A stretch of DNA of 64,000 nucleotides from Kondoa malvinella (taxonomy: Eukaryota > Basidiomycota > Agaricostilbomycetes > Agaricostilbales > Kondoaceae): contig BCIM01000002.1 in NCBI GenBank assembly GCA_039545315.1, positions 1,081,369 through 1,145,368 on the forward strand, read 5' to 3'. The position numbers and the translations under genes were made by a program. The notes beneath the pieces were generated by a model. The model saw nothing but the letters and a program-made list of their open reading frames with translations, was not told where the DNA came from and searched no databases. Position 1 is the stretch's first letter. Each line of letters starts with the position of its first letter. Positions 23,101 through 34,103 of the stretch are shown here, piece after piece.

Positions 23101-24187
23101 TTGTATAGATTATACGCCTTGAAGCCACGCAAGAGCAATTCAATCCGATCAGTCAAGAAGGGATCAAAGTCATTCTGAACCAAGCCAGCAAAGATGTCCT
23201 TGTCTGTTGCTGATTCAAGCGCTTTGAGAACCATCATGACTGGAATCATGTATTCTGATTTTCGCCAACTGAACCGGATTGTGACACTTCCGTTCGTGAG
23301 ATAATGCAGAGTATTGGTTTGAGCTGTCTCATCTGGTCGAACGCAGCGGATTTGGACACCATATGGTGAATAGGCATCTCCTCTGTTCTGAAAGGAATTT
23401 CTGAATATTGAAATGACATGGTTCCGCCGCGGTACGATCAGATAACGAATGAGACGCTCGTTTCCGTTGACGATAAAGTAACCGCCCATTTCTTCTGCTT
23501 CTTCGTGACGCTCGACAAGTGCAGCAGGCGACATGTTGCGAATGTTGCAGCGAATAGAACGGACCATGATGGGCAGACTGCCTAACTCGCGGTGTTCGGT
23601 GTGCGCTGGTCCACCATTGACTGACCAAGAGATTTTTGCAGTCATCTTGCCTCCATAGGTTGTCATCCGTTCTCTGGCCTGGATGAGTATATTTAGTACC
23701 TTGCATGAAAATATAGTCGAACTTGATTCACCTCAGAGGGAAAGATTCGTGGCTCTGTAGCTTTTGCTCTATCAGGCTGCACCGGCCTGCCCACAGAGAT
23801 GCTCTCCACTTTGACTGGGCAAAATTTTTGAGCCTCGTGCACCTGGTAGAGAATACCCTAGAACATACTGACGAGCTTGTTTCCCTTGCCTGCTCTTTCG
23901 CTGAACACGACCTTTTGCTCCAAATCCTTCACAGCGAGCTCCAATAGGCCTTTCCGACCATTTTCTCCCTCAAACAACGCATTGAACGATTCGATATGCG
24001 GCTTGATGAGTTCATGAGCTTCTGCGAAATGTGGATCTGTCTTGCTTGGATGTCTGAAGCGCCTTTCGCGTTCTAAAGTGTTGAAGCTCGTCTGAGGCAG
24101 CGGATTCTTGGGCAGAGCTCTTCGTTTGCCTAGAGCTTTCTTGGAGGGAAGCGTAGGCACATCGACAGGCGTTGCTAGTGAGGGCAT
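20171..24187 (-). CDS. RPA135: DNA-directed RNA polymerase I second largest subunit
   Basis: Beta-like subunit of RNA polymerase I, which transcribes rRNA in the nucleolus. The start at 24187 gives [20 protein letters not shown]. Recognisable blocks follow in order: [66 protein letters not shown], the clamp/hybrid-binding [20 protein letters not shown], and a C-terminal zinc site (CRDCGS and [10 protein letters not shown]). The last exon ends [10 protein letters not shown] (stop 20171-20173). The Pol I assignment, against Pol II or III, rests on the N-terminal region and on the modified zinc region. It has about nine short introns and is divergent from the secreted glycoprotein gene (295 bp between starts). 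Confidence 0.95.
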
Positions 24188-24482
24188 TTTAACCAGCCTC
24201 TTCTCTATCGCTCCTTGGACCTGGTCAAGCTATTCTGTGCCTCTATCTTTTTTTTCTCGGCCTTTTTCCTTTCAAGGCAGAATCAGTGCCGGAAAGGTCT
24301 AATACATCCATTGGATGCTTTGCTTTGCATTGAGGATGTCTCTCTTGGCGATCCGGGGATCTGCATCAGACAGACTTCGCCTCTCTTTGCGTGCCTTTGT
24401 CTGCCTTTTCTTCACACCTCCACTCTTCTCTTCTCTTATTGCGACTCCGATCTCTTTCAACTTCACTCAGATCCATCTCAAC

Positions 24483-25986
24483 ATGCTTTCCGCTTCACTT
24501 CTCGTCCTCGCTGCTTCTACCACTGCCTGGGCGCAATCTTCTGCCAGTGCTACCGTTTCCGAAGAGCCAGTCACAGGGTAAGCACAGTCTCTGTTACGTC
24601 GTTTGAACTGTCTCAGCGATTATGCAGAGTCTTTTCTTTTGGCCCAAGTGAGCACTGATCGCTCAGCCACTTTCCACTCCAGACATGGCTGACTTCCTTA
24701 CTCTAGCTGCGAGTAGCAGTAGGGAGAATACTCCCGTGGGAACGGGCATTGGATACACGCAAGTCTTTGACTTCGAGATTTTTCATCTCATAAGTCTAAT
24801 CGCGCTTGGCAGGCCACTGAACCGTCAAAACTTTACCTACGATGCTCTACCTAACAAGGTGGACACTGCTCAATGGGGTAGGGGCCCCCAATCAGTGCGC
24901 TGGAATGTCATCCTCAAAAAGAATTTATGCTGACATCGGATGTTGTAGGGTACCAACATTTGCGTGAGTAGCATTTTCGAAAAGGCATAATTTACGCTAA
25001 CATGCGATGCAGAATGAGACCACTGTTGGACCAGAGTCGCAGTGTCAGACCGCTATCGTCAACTCCATGGAGGTAAGTCATGCTGTGCTGCCGGGAGCGA
25101 CGCTGACTATTTAACAGGACTTCTGTCTGTGGGGTCTACCCGATCTAGCCACTGTCGGCGACCGTGAAGCCGCAGCCGTAGCATACTGTACTACACCCGA
25201 CCATGGCTCAAGAGTCATCCCCGCTGGTACTATCACCGCCGCGCAGTGGACTTTCACTCCCGAATATATTCAGATCACCGGTCTATTGGACCAGACACAG
25301 CTTCTGATCGAGGCTGGAGATTACGGAGGAGAGATGGACCCCGTCGGAGAGGATTATCGTGGTGTCAGTCCCTCCGTCTGCTTCTTTTTGTTCGATATTG
25401 ACACTTTACCTATAGAACCCGCTCGGTGGCTTGATGTTCTCTACGGTCTTCTCTGAAGATGGCTCGCTCCAGCAAGTACCACACTGGACCCAGTTCATCG
25501 GTTCCGACCACTTCTGCCTGCGTCTCTGCCAACCTGGTTCATACAACGCGACCTTGAATTGCGAGCACAGTAAGCTATACATTTCTGCAGCATTTCATCA
25601 TGCTCATTATGCTATCAGTCTACGACAGAATAGGCTGCCAGTACAACATGCCTCACGATGTTCAAGAAGAGGGTGAATTCGAAGTCTGCTATGCCGATGT
25701 CGGACTTCCAGCAGGTCGCTACTATGACGATGCTGGCAACCTCCAGACCTACACCCAACCTCCAGTCGAAGCCGGACCAATCACCACAGTGCCATACACG
25801 CCCTCGACTCCAGCTTCTTCCAACTGCTCTGTCGTCACTCAGACTCCAGAGGCTTTCTTCGACCCTGCCAACCCACCTGCATCAGCTGCTGAATCTGTTG
25901 TCGCTTCCGAATCAGCTGCACCTGCTCGTCGTGCGCTCAGATGGGAGCGAAACGTTGTCGAGCATGTCGAGCACCAAGGTCTCTAG
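24483..25986 (+). CDS. secreted macrophage-activating-glycoprotein-like protein
   Basis: The start at 24483 yields a clear signal peptide (MLSASLLVLAASTTAWAQ). Family segments follow across short exons: a Cys-containing block around ETTVGPESQCQTAIVNSMED, FCLWGLPD, YCTTPDHGSRVIPAGTI, GNPLGGLMFSTVFSEDG, WTQFIGSDHFCLRLCQPGSY, VYDRIGCQYNMPHD and PYTPSTPASSNCSVVTQTP. This set of conserved cysteines and glycine turns matches the cell-surface/secreted proteins annotated in basidiomycetes as macrophage activating glycoproteins. Near the C-terminus is an Ala/Ser/Glu stretch; I see no strong GPI signal. In-frame ATGs upstream of 24483 would only lengthen and spoil the signal peptide. Converges on the RING gene with 92 bp between stops. 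Confidence 0.82.
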
Positions 25987-26078
25987 AGCATTGAGGATGA
26001 TGTAACATAGTCAGCACGGACTCTCATGGTCTCTCATATACATAGAATCGTGAACGAAATATCGCAATGCATAGTAAA

Positions 26079-27258
26079 TTATCCTTGTCCTCGAGGTCTG
26101 AAAGGTTTAGGCCCGCTTCCTGCTCCTAGATCCGTTCGGAAGGTCCTACTAGCCATTGTTCTTTGTTGCGCTATGCTAGATTGAGGATAGTCGGCTGGCC
26201 TAATTGCGTTTGGAGCGATGCTTCGACTGGCATATGGGGCAGGTCTGGGTGTGCCGCCGAGGGGCTGGCGAGGTGTAGGTGCAGCCACCATGACCGGAGT
26301 AGTATAGCTTGGATTGTCTCTGAAGACTCTGCGAATGGGAGGAGCGCGATTAGGGGTAGGTCGAGGAGGAGGTGGCATTTGGGTTTCGCTGAGTGAAGGA
26401 GAGTAGGCTGCTGCAGCCTGAGGGCGAGAAGCTGAACCGAGGACGAAAGAGTATTTTCTAGGTTTACCTTTAGCGAAAGGATGTCTTGATGAGAGCGAGA
26501 CGTACTGTAACTGGTCTTTGAGCGTAGGAGATCTGCGCTCCGGAGGAGGCAGACTCAGTCTGGCAGGCACTCGTGAGCCAGTGGAGGAGTGTGACCTGGA
26601 CAAAGAAGTCAGCTTGAGATAGACATCTAGCATTGGATCCTACCCAGGCGAGATTCGTTGTTTCCGTTTTGCAGATCCTTCGACAGCTTGTGCATGCGGT
26701 CTGTTGTTCTCCGCCAATGCTCTTCGAAGCTGTGCGTTTTCATCGCGAAGTTGAGCGAGCTCCCTACAAATCTACCTTAGACGCATCCGCCCGGGCAGAA
26801 AATAACGCACTGCTTCTGCGCCTCTACCAGATCGAGGTCTACTTTCACTTGGTCCAATGTGTCTTTTTGACGCAACACTGTCCGTTTTAAGAATCGGGTC
26901 TGCGAGCCGAGAGCGCCTGTATGGAGCCTTTGAGGTATGCAAGGAGTGCTTATGAGCTCAACGCACCATGCTGAAATCTCACCGCGGCCGCGAGATCCCC
27001 AAGCGTAGCCTCGAGGTCCCGGAAGAAGATGCTGACTTCGGATGGCATGTCGAAAGTCAGAGGCAGGGTCTTCAAATCGTCAGAGCGACATTTGGGACAA
27101 GCATCTTGGGATTGGCCGAGACAATTTGCGCATAGTACATGACCGCAATCAGTCAAGCTGAAGCTGCCTTCTGTGTAATTTCCATCTTCGACAGCATCAC
27201 GTCGACAGACTGCACAATACACGTCCAAGAAATTTGCGCTTGTCAGACTGGGTGACAC
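26079..27258 (-). CDS. RING finger plus coiled coil, Zip3/HEI10/RNF212-like E3 ligase
   Basis: The start at 27258 leads straight into a small RING: VYCAVCRRDAVEDG, SFSLTDCGHVLCANCLGQ, ACPKCRSDDLKTLPLTF, then the family's Phe-Gln segment AAAVRFQHGALGSQ. A coiled coil follows over two exons: TRFLKRTVLRQKDTLDQVKV, DLDLVEAQKQELAQLRDEN and AQLRRALAENNRP. The C-terminal half is a disordered Ser/Pro/Arg tail ending KPFRPRGQG (stop 26079-26081). RING, coiled coil, Ser-rich tail in about 330 residues is the layout of the Zip3/HEI10/RNF212 proteins that modify the synaptonemal complex with SUMO or ubiquitin and fix crossover sites in meiosis. The general RING call is firm; the meiotic assignment is inference. 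Confidence 0.65.
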
Positions 27259-27654
27259 GAGGTCTGTCGGGAAACAGCTAGACGAGGCTAGCCAAGAGAC
27301 AATGCTGGGTACAGCGCGAGCGGGTCACTGCTTGAAAACAACAAAGGTGGGAAATTGACAATATTGCAATTGAGTGAGACCCGTCTATTACGAGACTCGC
27401 TCTACGAACACTGTCCCAGAGGAGCAGCTGGCCTGCTTGTCGCCTAGCACGAGACTAGCGAGACAGATGACGCGTCGACACACGCGTTAAAGATTCGTTG
27501 CAGGTTGCTGAAGCTGCAAAGGCAGTGCGATACGTGCAAGACTACGCTAGTGCAGACGGAAGACGCCCAGTTATCACTGTTGCCTTTGAGCTTGGACCCT
27601 GCGTGCTCTTTACCCCTTTCGACAAATTTCTTTCTCTCACCGACACAACCAAAA
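27259..27654. other. divergent intergenic region between RING gene and F-box gene
   Basis: Holds the promoters and leaders of the RING gene (-) and the F-box gene (+). A reading frame in phase with the F-box gene opens at 27505, 50 codons before the chosen ATG, but its Cys/Leu-rich content is unlike the acidic exon that follows. No other feature seen. Confidence 0.5.
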
Positions 27655-30594
27655 ATGACTAGGCGTACAGAGACTCTGAAGGCGCGTAGGAGTGATGTCG
27701 GTGCTACACCTACAGCTCCTCAGGACGACATTGATCTCGAGCAAGATCTTGAACTCGACAAAGATGATCTGGACGACCCGTTAGACGAACCAGAGTCCTC
27801 TTCTGATGAATGGCAAGGCACTGACGACGTCGCAGTGAAGCCCAAGAAGCGACGCGTTAGCGCGATGTCTGCGTGAGCTCGCGTCTAGCTCTAGCGTATC
27901 GTTGCTGAGTTCTCGCTTGCAGTGATACCCCTGACACATCCCTCGAAACCATCGAGCTGAGAAGTCGACTGTCGACGTCGTGTCTACGCTCTCGAACGAA
28001 CTTCTTGTCGATATTTTCAATTATCTGCAGCCAGAGGATGCAAAAATGTTTGGCCAAGTCTCGAAACGCTTTCATTCAATCTCTCTGGACCCTTTCGTCA
28101 TTTCCAGCTTCTTCCTGCAAACCTATGGCAAGCGACAAGCATTGTATCATCTTCTTGGTCGGCCCAGGCTCGTCACAGTCCAAGTCCTCGACCAATGTTT
28201 CCAGCAACAGGCTCACCTCTCTCGCTACCTCCTCCAGAAGTTGCTTGAGGCCTACCCTTTGGCTCTGCACAATCCACATTGGATTGCCCATCGCTATCCG
28301 CTCTTCGGTAAAGGTAGTCTTCTGCAAGTCGCTTCTTTTGCACATCTCCTTCAGAAGGGCATGCAGCTGTATGGGAGTGGTCCTCACATGGGCTTTGCAG
28401 GCCGCCGGGACGGGCAGGAGGTGACTCGCGCAATTGAAGAATTATCATTTGAAGTGAGTGACAATGGCTTCCCTTTGCAATGTTCTGCTGACTTTTTATG
28501 CAGCCGACCAAGTCTCAACTTGAACCATACGAGGCCTTTATAGAAGAGATGGTCGACCAGCATGGCTTTGCTTTCTTCTCGGATTGCGACCCATTGACGG
28601 ACCTTGCGGTCATCGGTACGGTGCACAGTCAGAAGCTCTTCGCTCTTGGACGACGTATGGGCGTTAAAATGGGCACCGAGTGTAAGTCCGCCTCTGCCAA
28701 CACAGTGCTGGACAATTCAGCTAAGACGTCTTTCAGTATACTGCAGTATGCTGACTTTGCGCATGGACAAGTCACAAGAACGCCTTGGGCGTTTTCCAGA
28801 TACAGCCGAAATTGTCAGCATAGTACAAGAGCTCAAAGAGTTAGATCCCGAACTGGTCATGCGTGCCGATTACATCTCGGATATGCTTGAATATCTCGCT
28901 CGTCCGGAAGCATTTGTGCGAGCGGTAAAACAGCTGGACGAAGATGGCGACCTGGATTTTGACGGAAAGGCCGCTTTGCTATCACTCGCACGTCAGTACG
29001 CAGGAAAAAGGTTCAGCGAAAGCAAGACCAGCCCGATCAGAATTATTTTTGCAATGTACCCGGAAGAACTCGACCAACCTGCAGTCCATGCTGTGGCTTC
29101 TTCCCTATTTGCTTTAGCTGACGACACTTTTTCTGGCGACATCGACGAACGATATGATGCCTGGCTGGAATTTGGGGTATGTGCTGTCCGACTTTGCCAG
29201 ACGCAATACTCATCTATAATAGGTGGAGATGCCTGTTGGGGTTATGGCTCGGATGTTGATTGAGCCTGTGCTGGATACGCCGTTAATAATCGATTTCATC
29301 GAGAACTACTTCTCGTCAATGAAGGATGATTTGGTCGACGCTGTACTCAAATCAATCTTGGAACAGCCCGATCTCGGTGGGTTTTGTTGACGACAGACCT
29401 GTGGAGACTTGACCCGGTCCCCACAGGTCATTGCCTGCGAGATTTGCGGAGATTGGGCTTCCTGAAGAAACCCAAATTGCGCGAGGCTATTTTGGCGCGC
29501 TCTGTCGACATTAAACGCTTTAAAGCCACCGAAGACTATCCAAATTGTCGAACCGCTTTGGGCGCCTCAGCTTCCTCGTACATAGGCTCATATCCTTCTG
29601 ACATCATTTGGAACCACAGCTGGAAATCAGCCGAAGTGCGAGATTTGGAAGAGATTGCGGTACCACGCGATAATGTCGGTCAAGCCTCCTACTTTCCTTC
29701 AATGATCAAGAGATATAGTACCGCGAATGCGATCTTCGATCTTTTTGTGGATGACCGCGAAGTGTTGGAAGTGTTGATGCAACATGCAATCATTAACGGC
29801 AATTCAGAGCTTTGTAAGGCTCTGATCACACGTGGAGTGACTGTTACGTGCGGTTTGCGATCTCGTCGTCTTTCGTGATCTGACATTTGGTCGCAGGACC
29901 TTTCACTTCAAGCTGATGGGCAAAGTACCGCAACATTACACCCATTCCCTATTTATGGAGGCGACTTTGTACACTGCATGTGCTGCCGAGCCTAATTGTT
30001 GCGCCCTTCTTTCGTCTGTGCCCGAGGCAGTTCACGTAAGATTCGATTCTGTGTCTTGACTTACACAAAACTTAGGGGCTGTCTTTTTCAGTTTCCCGAA
30101 CTCAAAGCACATGAATACTATGCAAGCAAAATCCATACCTACACTATCAATAAAGATAAGCCTGCTGTCAAACGCTTGGAGCATCTTCGAGCTTGGAAAG
30201 GTGTTCTCGAAGAGATAGTCAAGGATGCAAACAAAGCACTGACTGCCAGGCGTAAGAACGTAAGTCTGCTCGTTGGCGTTCCTCGTGCGCGGCTGACCGT
30301 GTTTGCCTGTAGCGCATCAAAGGCACGGGGAGAATCACCAAGACGATCTGCCAAAAGGTCAGGCCCGCTCTGATGCGCAGCTCGTTGGGCTGATGGGATA
30401 CCTAGACTTTTGAAGCGACCATCCTTCGCCTTGAAATTCGAATCGCTGGTGAAGCGCAGACCGCTGTAAAAGAGGCAAAAGAGCAAGCAAGCAAGAAGAA
30501 AGTCGTCAAAGGCACCGTCAAGAGCGAGAAGCGTACTGCGACTCCGTCCGATGACGAAGAGGACGAGGAAAGGCCATTTGTTTCGAAGTCTTAG
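27655..30594 (+). CDS. F-box protein with acidic N-terminus and long helical C-terminus
   Basis: Probable SCF substrate adaptor. The start at 27655 gives an acidic head (DDIDLEQDLELDKDDLDD, then a KPKKRRVSAMS patch). Then comes an F-box, TLSNELLVDIFNYLQPEDAK, MFGQVSKRFHSISLDPF. Next are conserved-looking helical exons: PYEAFIEEMVDQHGFAFFSD, LVMRADYISDMLEYLARPE, AVKQLDEDGDLDFDGKAALL, ILARSVDIKRFKATEDYPN and YASKIHTYTINKDKPAVKRL. The end is basic then acidic (KEQASKKKVVKGTVKSEKR and SDDEEDEERPFVSKS; stop 30592-30594). The join between the acidic exon and the F-box is unresolved: the strong donor at 27874 and acceptor at 27922 give the wrong phase. Joins near 29,200-30,000 are approximate, and two genes cannot be fully excluded. 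Confidence 0.6.
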
Positions 30595-31011
30595 ATGGAT
30601 TGAGCTGCTCTCGCCGATAACTTCGCTTTGTAAGTACATGCGTACTTTGGCTACTGATGGCGCTCATCGTCTGCTCATACAGTCCATTATAATTCGCCCT
30701 TGTACATTGGCAGCTCTCGCATGCTATTTTGGTTTTGTCGATGTCATACGGTCTGGAGCCCCAATGGGATCAAGGTCTCGCAATGCAGTGCTTGGTGCCC
30801 TACAGCTGCCTAAAGTGCTTTCATTGCTTTACTGCTGCTATTCGAAAGTACCACCGAGAAGCTTTGAACAAGGTAGAATTGCTTTTCGTGCGTTGCCATT
30901 TGCTTGCAGTATAGTCTTCGCTGCGATAGCGTCTTTGGTGACATATGTCGCATAGAACGTTGAGACATCGCTTCGGTTCGTCTTGAACTTCCATTCAAGT
31001 CATATTACATC
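30595..31011 (+). other. intergenic, F-box gene 3' end to WW-domain gene
   Basis: About 420 bp between two plus-strand genes. Overlapping hydrophobic frames exist on both strands, but none has a plausible start context, splice partners or family resemblance. Probably the 3' UTR of the F-box gene and the promoter of the WW gene. Confidence 0.5.
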
Positions 31012-32358
31012 ATGTCCAGCGAAGCTCCTCCACCGAGCTATTACACAGCGAACCAAGGCACTGGACCGCGTGACCGTGCGAATGATATTTCCTTAGAAGG
31101 CGAAGAGCCTCTGTAAGTCGAGCACAACATGCTTTCGATCTATGACGTTTAAGGCAACTCGCGCTGTTCTGCAGACCTCTGGACGATGAAGGCCGAAGAT
31201 CTATGGAGGATGAAGAGTGAACTGCGCAGCTTTACAAGCACACTTTCGGCTCGCTGATGTCTTGATTGTTTGGTGATAGGCGACCTCTACCAGAAGGCTG
31301 GGTTCGTCAATTGGACCCCAGCACAGGACATCACTTCTACGTCGACACAAAGGCGAACCCTCCGAAGAGCATCTGGCAGCACCCTTATGACGATCCGAGT
31401 GTTTGGCAGCACCCCGGCGATTCTGGACCCAGGCAAGGGCAACAACAACAGCAGCGTCCTGCCGCAGCCGAGAGGACGAATACTTCCGAGAAGCAGTCTC
31501 TGGGCGTTCGTATCAAGGACAAGCTGAGTATGTCACATCGGGCTTTACTGAAGTGGTGTTGACTTTTCGTCAGCTGGAACTACTCACGAGGAACGCGAAG
31601 AAGGTCGCAGACAGAGATACAGGCAGCAACTAGCAGCTGAAAAAGCCTACATGGAAAGACGAAAGCAGATGATTGCTGCTATGCGTCAGCAACAATTAAA
31701 CAATCCTCAAATGAGTACGTCTCAAGCAGGGTCAAGTGATTTCTCTGACGCGTGTTGCAGTGTACGGCAATCGATATGGCTATGGTGGAGGCATGTACGG
31801 CGCTCCAGCCTACGGTTACTCGCCTATGTACAGACGTCGCGGTGGTATGGGCATGCGTAAGTTGCTTCTGTCGCTCTCTGGCAAATCGGAGCTGATGAAT
31901 CTATATAGCTCTGGCGGCTGGTATGGGTGGTGGTCTGCTTGGTGTAAGCTGCTTGCTCTTCTGCAGAGCGCCTGACTTGATGTTCTGTAAAGGGCATGAT
32001 GTTGGGTGGTGCTAGTGAGTTCATTTCTGTTGAGTTGTTACGGACGGCTTGCTGATGCGGGCATACAGTGGATGGTGGCTGTTAGTAGCTGTCGCAATGA
32101 GCTTGAAGATATGCTCATTGTTTGCTCTCTCACAGTCGGCGGCGGAGTGAGTTCTTCTCCTTTTGAGAAACAGAAACAGACAGAAAGAGCTGAAAGTGTT
32201 GAAGGATTTCGGCGGTGGAGTAAGTCTTCTGACCTTGCGTCCGTCGCTCTTACTGAACGCTTCTGGTAGGACGGCGGCGGCGGCGTGAGTTTTTTCTGTT
32301 TTTTTCTGCCTCTTTTCTGAGGCTTCTCAATCAGGACGGAGGAGGAGGGGGCGAATAA
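31012..32358 (+). CDS. WW-domain protein with coiled basic middle and glycine-rich tail
   Basis: The start at 31012 gives MSSEAPPPSYYTANQGTG, a Pro/Tyr head. Short exons lead to a WW domain, LPEGWVRQLDPSTGHHFYVD, NPPKSIWQHPYDD, with both signature tryptophans and the HP end; WW domains bind Pro-Pro-x-Tyr or related ligands. A Gln-rich linker and KQSLGVRIKDKL follow, then a charged helix (RQQLAAEKAYMERRKQMIAA) and a Tyr/Gly segment (YGNRYGYGGGMYGAPAYGYS). The end is a Gly-rich tail spread over a chain of very small exons (31993-32358), finishing GGGDGGGGGE and TAA at 32356-32358. Small fungal WW proteins with Gly/Tyr tails are common; their role is mostly unknown. Confidence 0.78.
31993..32358 (+). 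other. chain of microexons encoding the glycine-rich tail of the WW protein
   Basis: Six successive exons by splice consensus and frame: 31993-32014 (22 nt), 32069-32080 (12), 32136-32146 (11), 32205-32219 (15), 32270-32284 (15) and 32335-32358 (24, with the stop). They are separated by introns of 50-58 nt with donors GTGAGT, GTTAGT, GTGAGT, GTAAGT and GTGAGT. Joined, they keep one frame, first GMMLGGAMDGGFGGG and then DFGGGDGGGGDGGGGGE. Each exon codes only 4-8 residues, nearly all Gly and Asp. Confidence 0.75.
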
Positions 32359-32626
32359 GCAGAGCGATAGAGGAGATGAATGGGAAGGAGGGGCCGATTC
32401 TCCTCGCGTGTGTCCCTCTGTTGTCGTTCTCGTTTTGGCAATGTATCAAAGCTTTCTGTGCTGTAATATTGTTGCCCAATCACACATCGGGACTATTTCG
32501 CAGCAACATATACTGTGCGAGTCTGATGAAGTGAGAATTCGACAGGAAAAGTACTCTGACTGCGACTACGGGTCATGAATGTGCATTCAAGTACACTCTT
32601 CACACTTTCATCATCTGTATCATCCC

Positions 32627-33937
32627 CTAGTACTCCCTGTGAAGACGATCATAGATCAGCACGATTCGGTAGAGCGAAGTACGACTCACCCAAACCTAGC
32701 ATGGCCTGTCGCTTTCGCATGCGCAGTAGCCTCCTTCTCGCCCTTCAAGCCTTCCTTACACACCTCGCACCTCAACGTAAAATTCGCAGTGTCCGTGTCT
32801 ACTTCAATCAGCTTGGGACTAACCACATAGACGATGACTCACAATACCGCTTCGCTTTCAATTTCACTGCTAATCTCTGACATGCTTCGACTACGCTTTG
32901 ATCTGATGTAGGGAAAGACCGCGTATCGAAGTCCGTTGTATCAAAGTCCTCAGGTGGCTAGAACCAGGCATCAGTAAGAATACTTGGAGAGTTGAAACAG
33001 CTTACCAATGGACTCAGTGTACAAGCGTCATAATGTATACCAGAGTAGAGCAGCAATACACGAGAAGTATTCGAGCCACTGCTATAACTATCCACTCTCT
33101 GCTCGAATTAGCCTGGTCTGATTAAACGGGAGGAGACATACTCCAGAAGCGATATCCACCGCAGCTATCTCTTGATCGTACTCTTGCGACAAGATTGATA
33201 GTTCTATAGCGCCACCCCATGTCTTTGGGTTGAGGATGGCCGTGATGTAATTATTGCGCGGCTGCCTGTGACGAGTCAGTCTGGTTCAAAGTATGTAAAC
33301 AAGTCATACCCGAGGATAGCGTCTGAATATGTCATTGGATCTGAACGAATCTTATCCGCAACGACTGTACTAGAGTCAGTAAGAGAGAAAGGAGGAGAGT
33401 GAGAGATACCTTTGCGTAGGATGGTAGCAGCATCATCTTCGCCTGGTAGAAGAACCATTCCAGCAGCTCGAAACAGACAGCTGTTATCATCCGGCACCAC
33501 TCTCTGCTATCGAGTAAGCACGACACAGAGCTGAAAGTCAAGAAACTCACAATGACCAGATTCCCATCGACTGTGGGTTCATAAGTTCCCTCTGGGCTAC
33601 TTTTCGCTTGACTCTTTGGTTGGGAAGAAGGTACGGAGGTAGCAGGAGCTATCGAAGCTGGTTTCACACGCGCAACAGGTGCGACCGCGGGAGATGCATT
33701 TCTAGCTATCACAAGCGTATCGCCTGATCGTAGACCAAGTGTAAAAGCGAGAGCAGTACGATCTGAAGGAATGGTAAGTACTTTAGGCTGAGGGAAGCCT
33801 GTTCTGATCTCGAGAGCGTCTGCTTCAATCGATGTTGATTTTGAGATTTCAGCGAGAAGGTCTTTGGTCGTGCTCTCTGCTGGTAGGGAGAGTGTTGACT
33901 GCCCTTCTGGATGTCTTAGCCGTAGTCGCAAGGCCAT
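32627..33937 (-). CDS. OTU1: ubiquitin thioesterase OTU1 (YOD1 family)
   Basis: Deubiquitinase that works with Cdc48/p97 in ER-associated degradation. The start at 33937 ([20 protein letters not shown]) begins the UBX-like ubiquitin fold of OTU1; an in-frame ATG at 33970 adds 11 residues. After a Pro/Ser linker comes the OTU domain: [18 protein letters not shown] holds the catalytic Asp and Cys, then [20 protein letters not shown] and [13 protein letters not shown] with the catalytic His. The C-terminus is the expected C2H2 finger, [20 protein letters not shown], ending [10 protein letters not shown] (stop 32627-32629). All three OTU1 modules are therefore intact. It shares a 166 bp divergent promoter region with the USP48-like gene. 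Confidence 0.93.
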
Positions 33938-34103
33938 CAAATGCTTTGGCAGGCGGTGGCAGCTCGTCAAACTCGAACGCGTCAGAGTCGAAGCTGTGCT
34001 TGTCCTGAACTATGTCGAGCTCATGAGCAGCTGAGGTACCTGAGATTCCCCAGATCTCAAGGGATACCCGTATTTTCTCGCCCTGCTTCGATTCTAGCTA
34101 TTC
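33938..34103. promoter_or_regulatory. 166 bp shared divergent promoter region, OTU1 / USP48-like
   Basis: Two deubiquitinase genes start outward from this short gap, so both promoters must overlap or extend into the genes. I see no clear TATA box. Co-regulation is inference. Confidence 0.5.

Noticed and set aside
30551..30955. Hydrophobic plus-strand frame after the F-box gene
   Set aside because: It overlaps the F-box gene's last exon in another frame, has no clear start or splice sites, and is better explained as 3' UTR.
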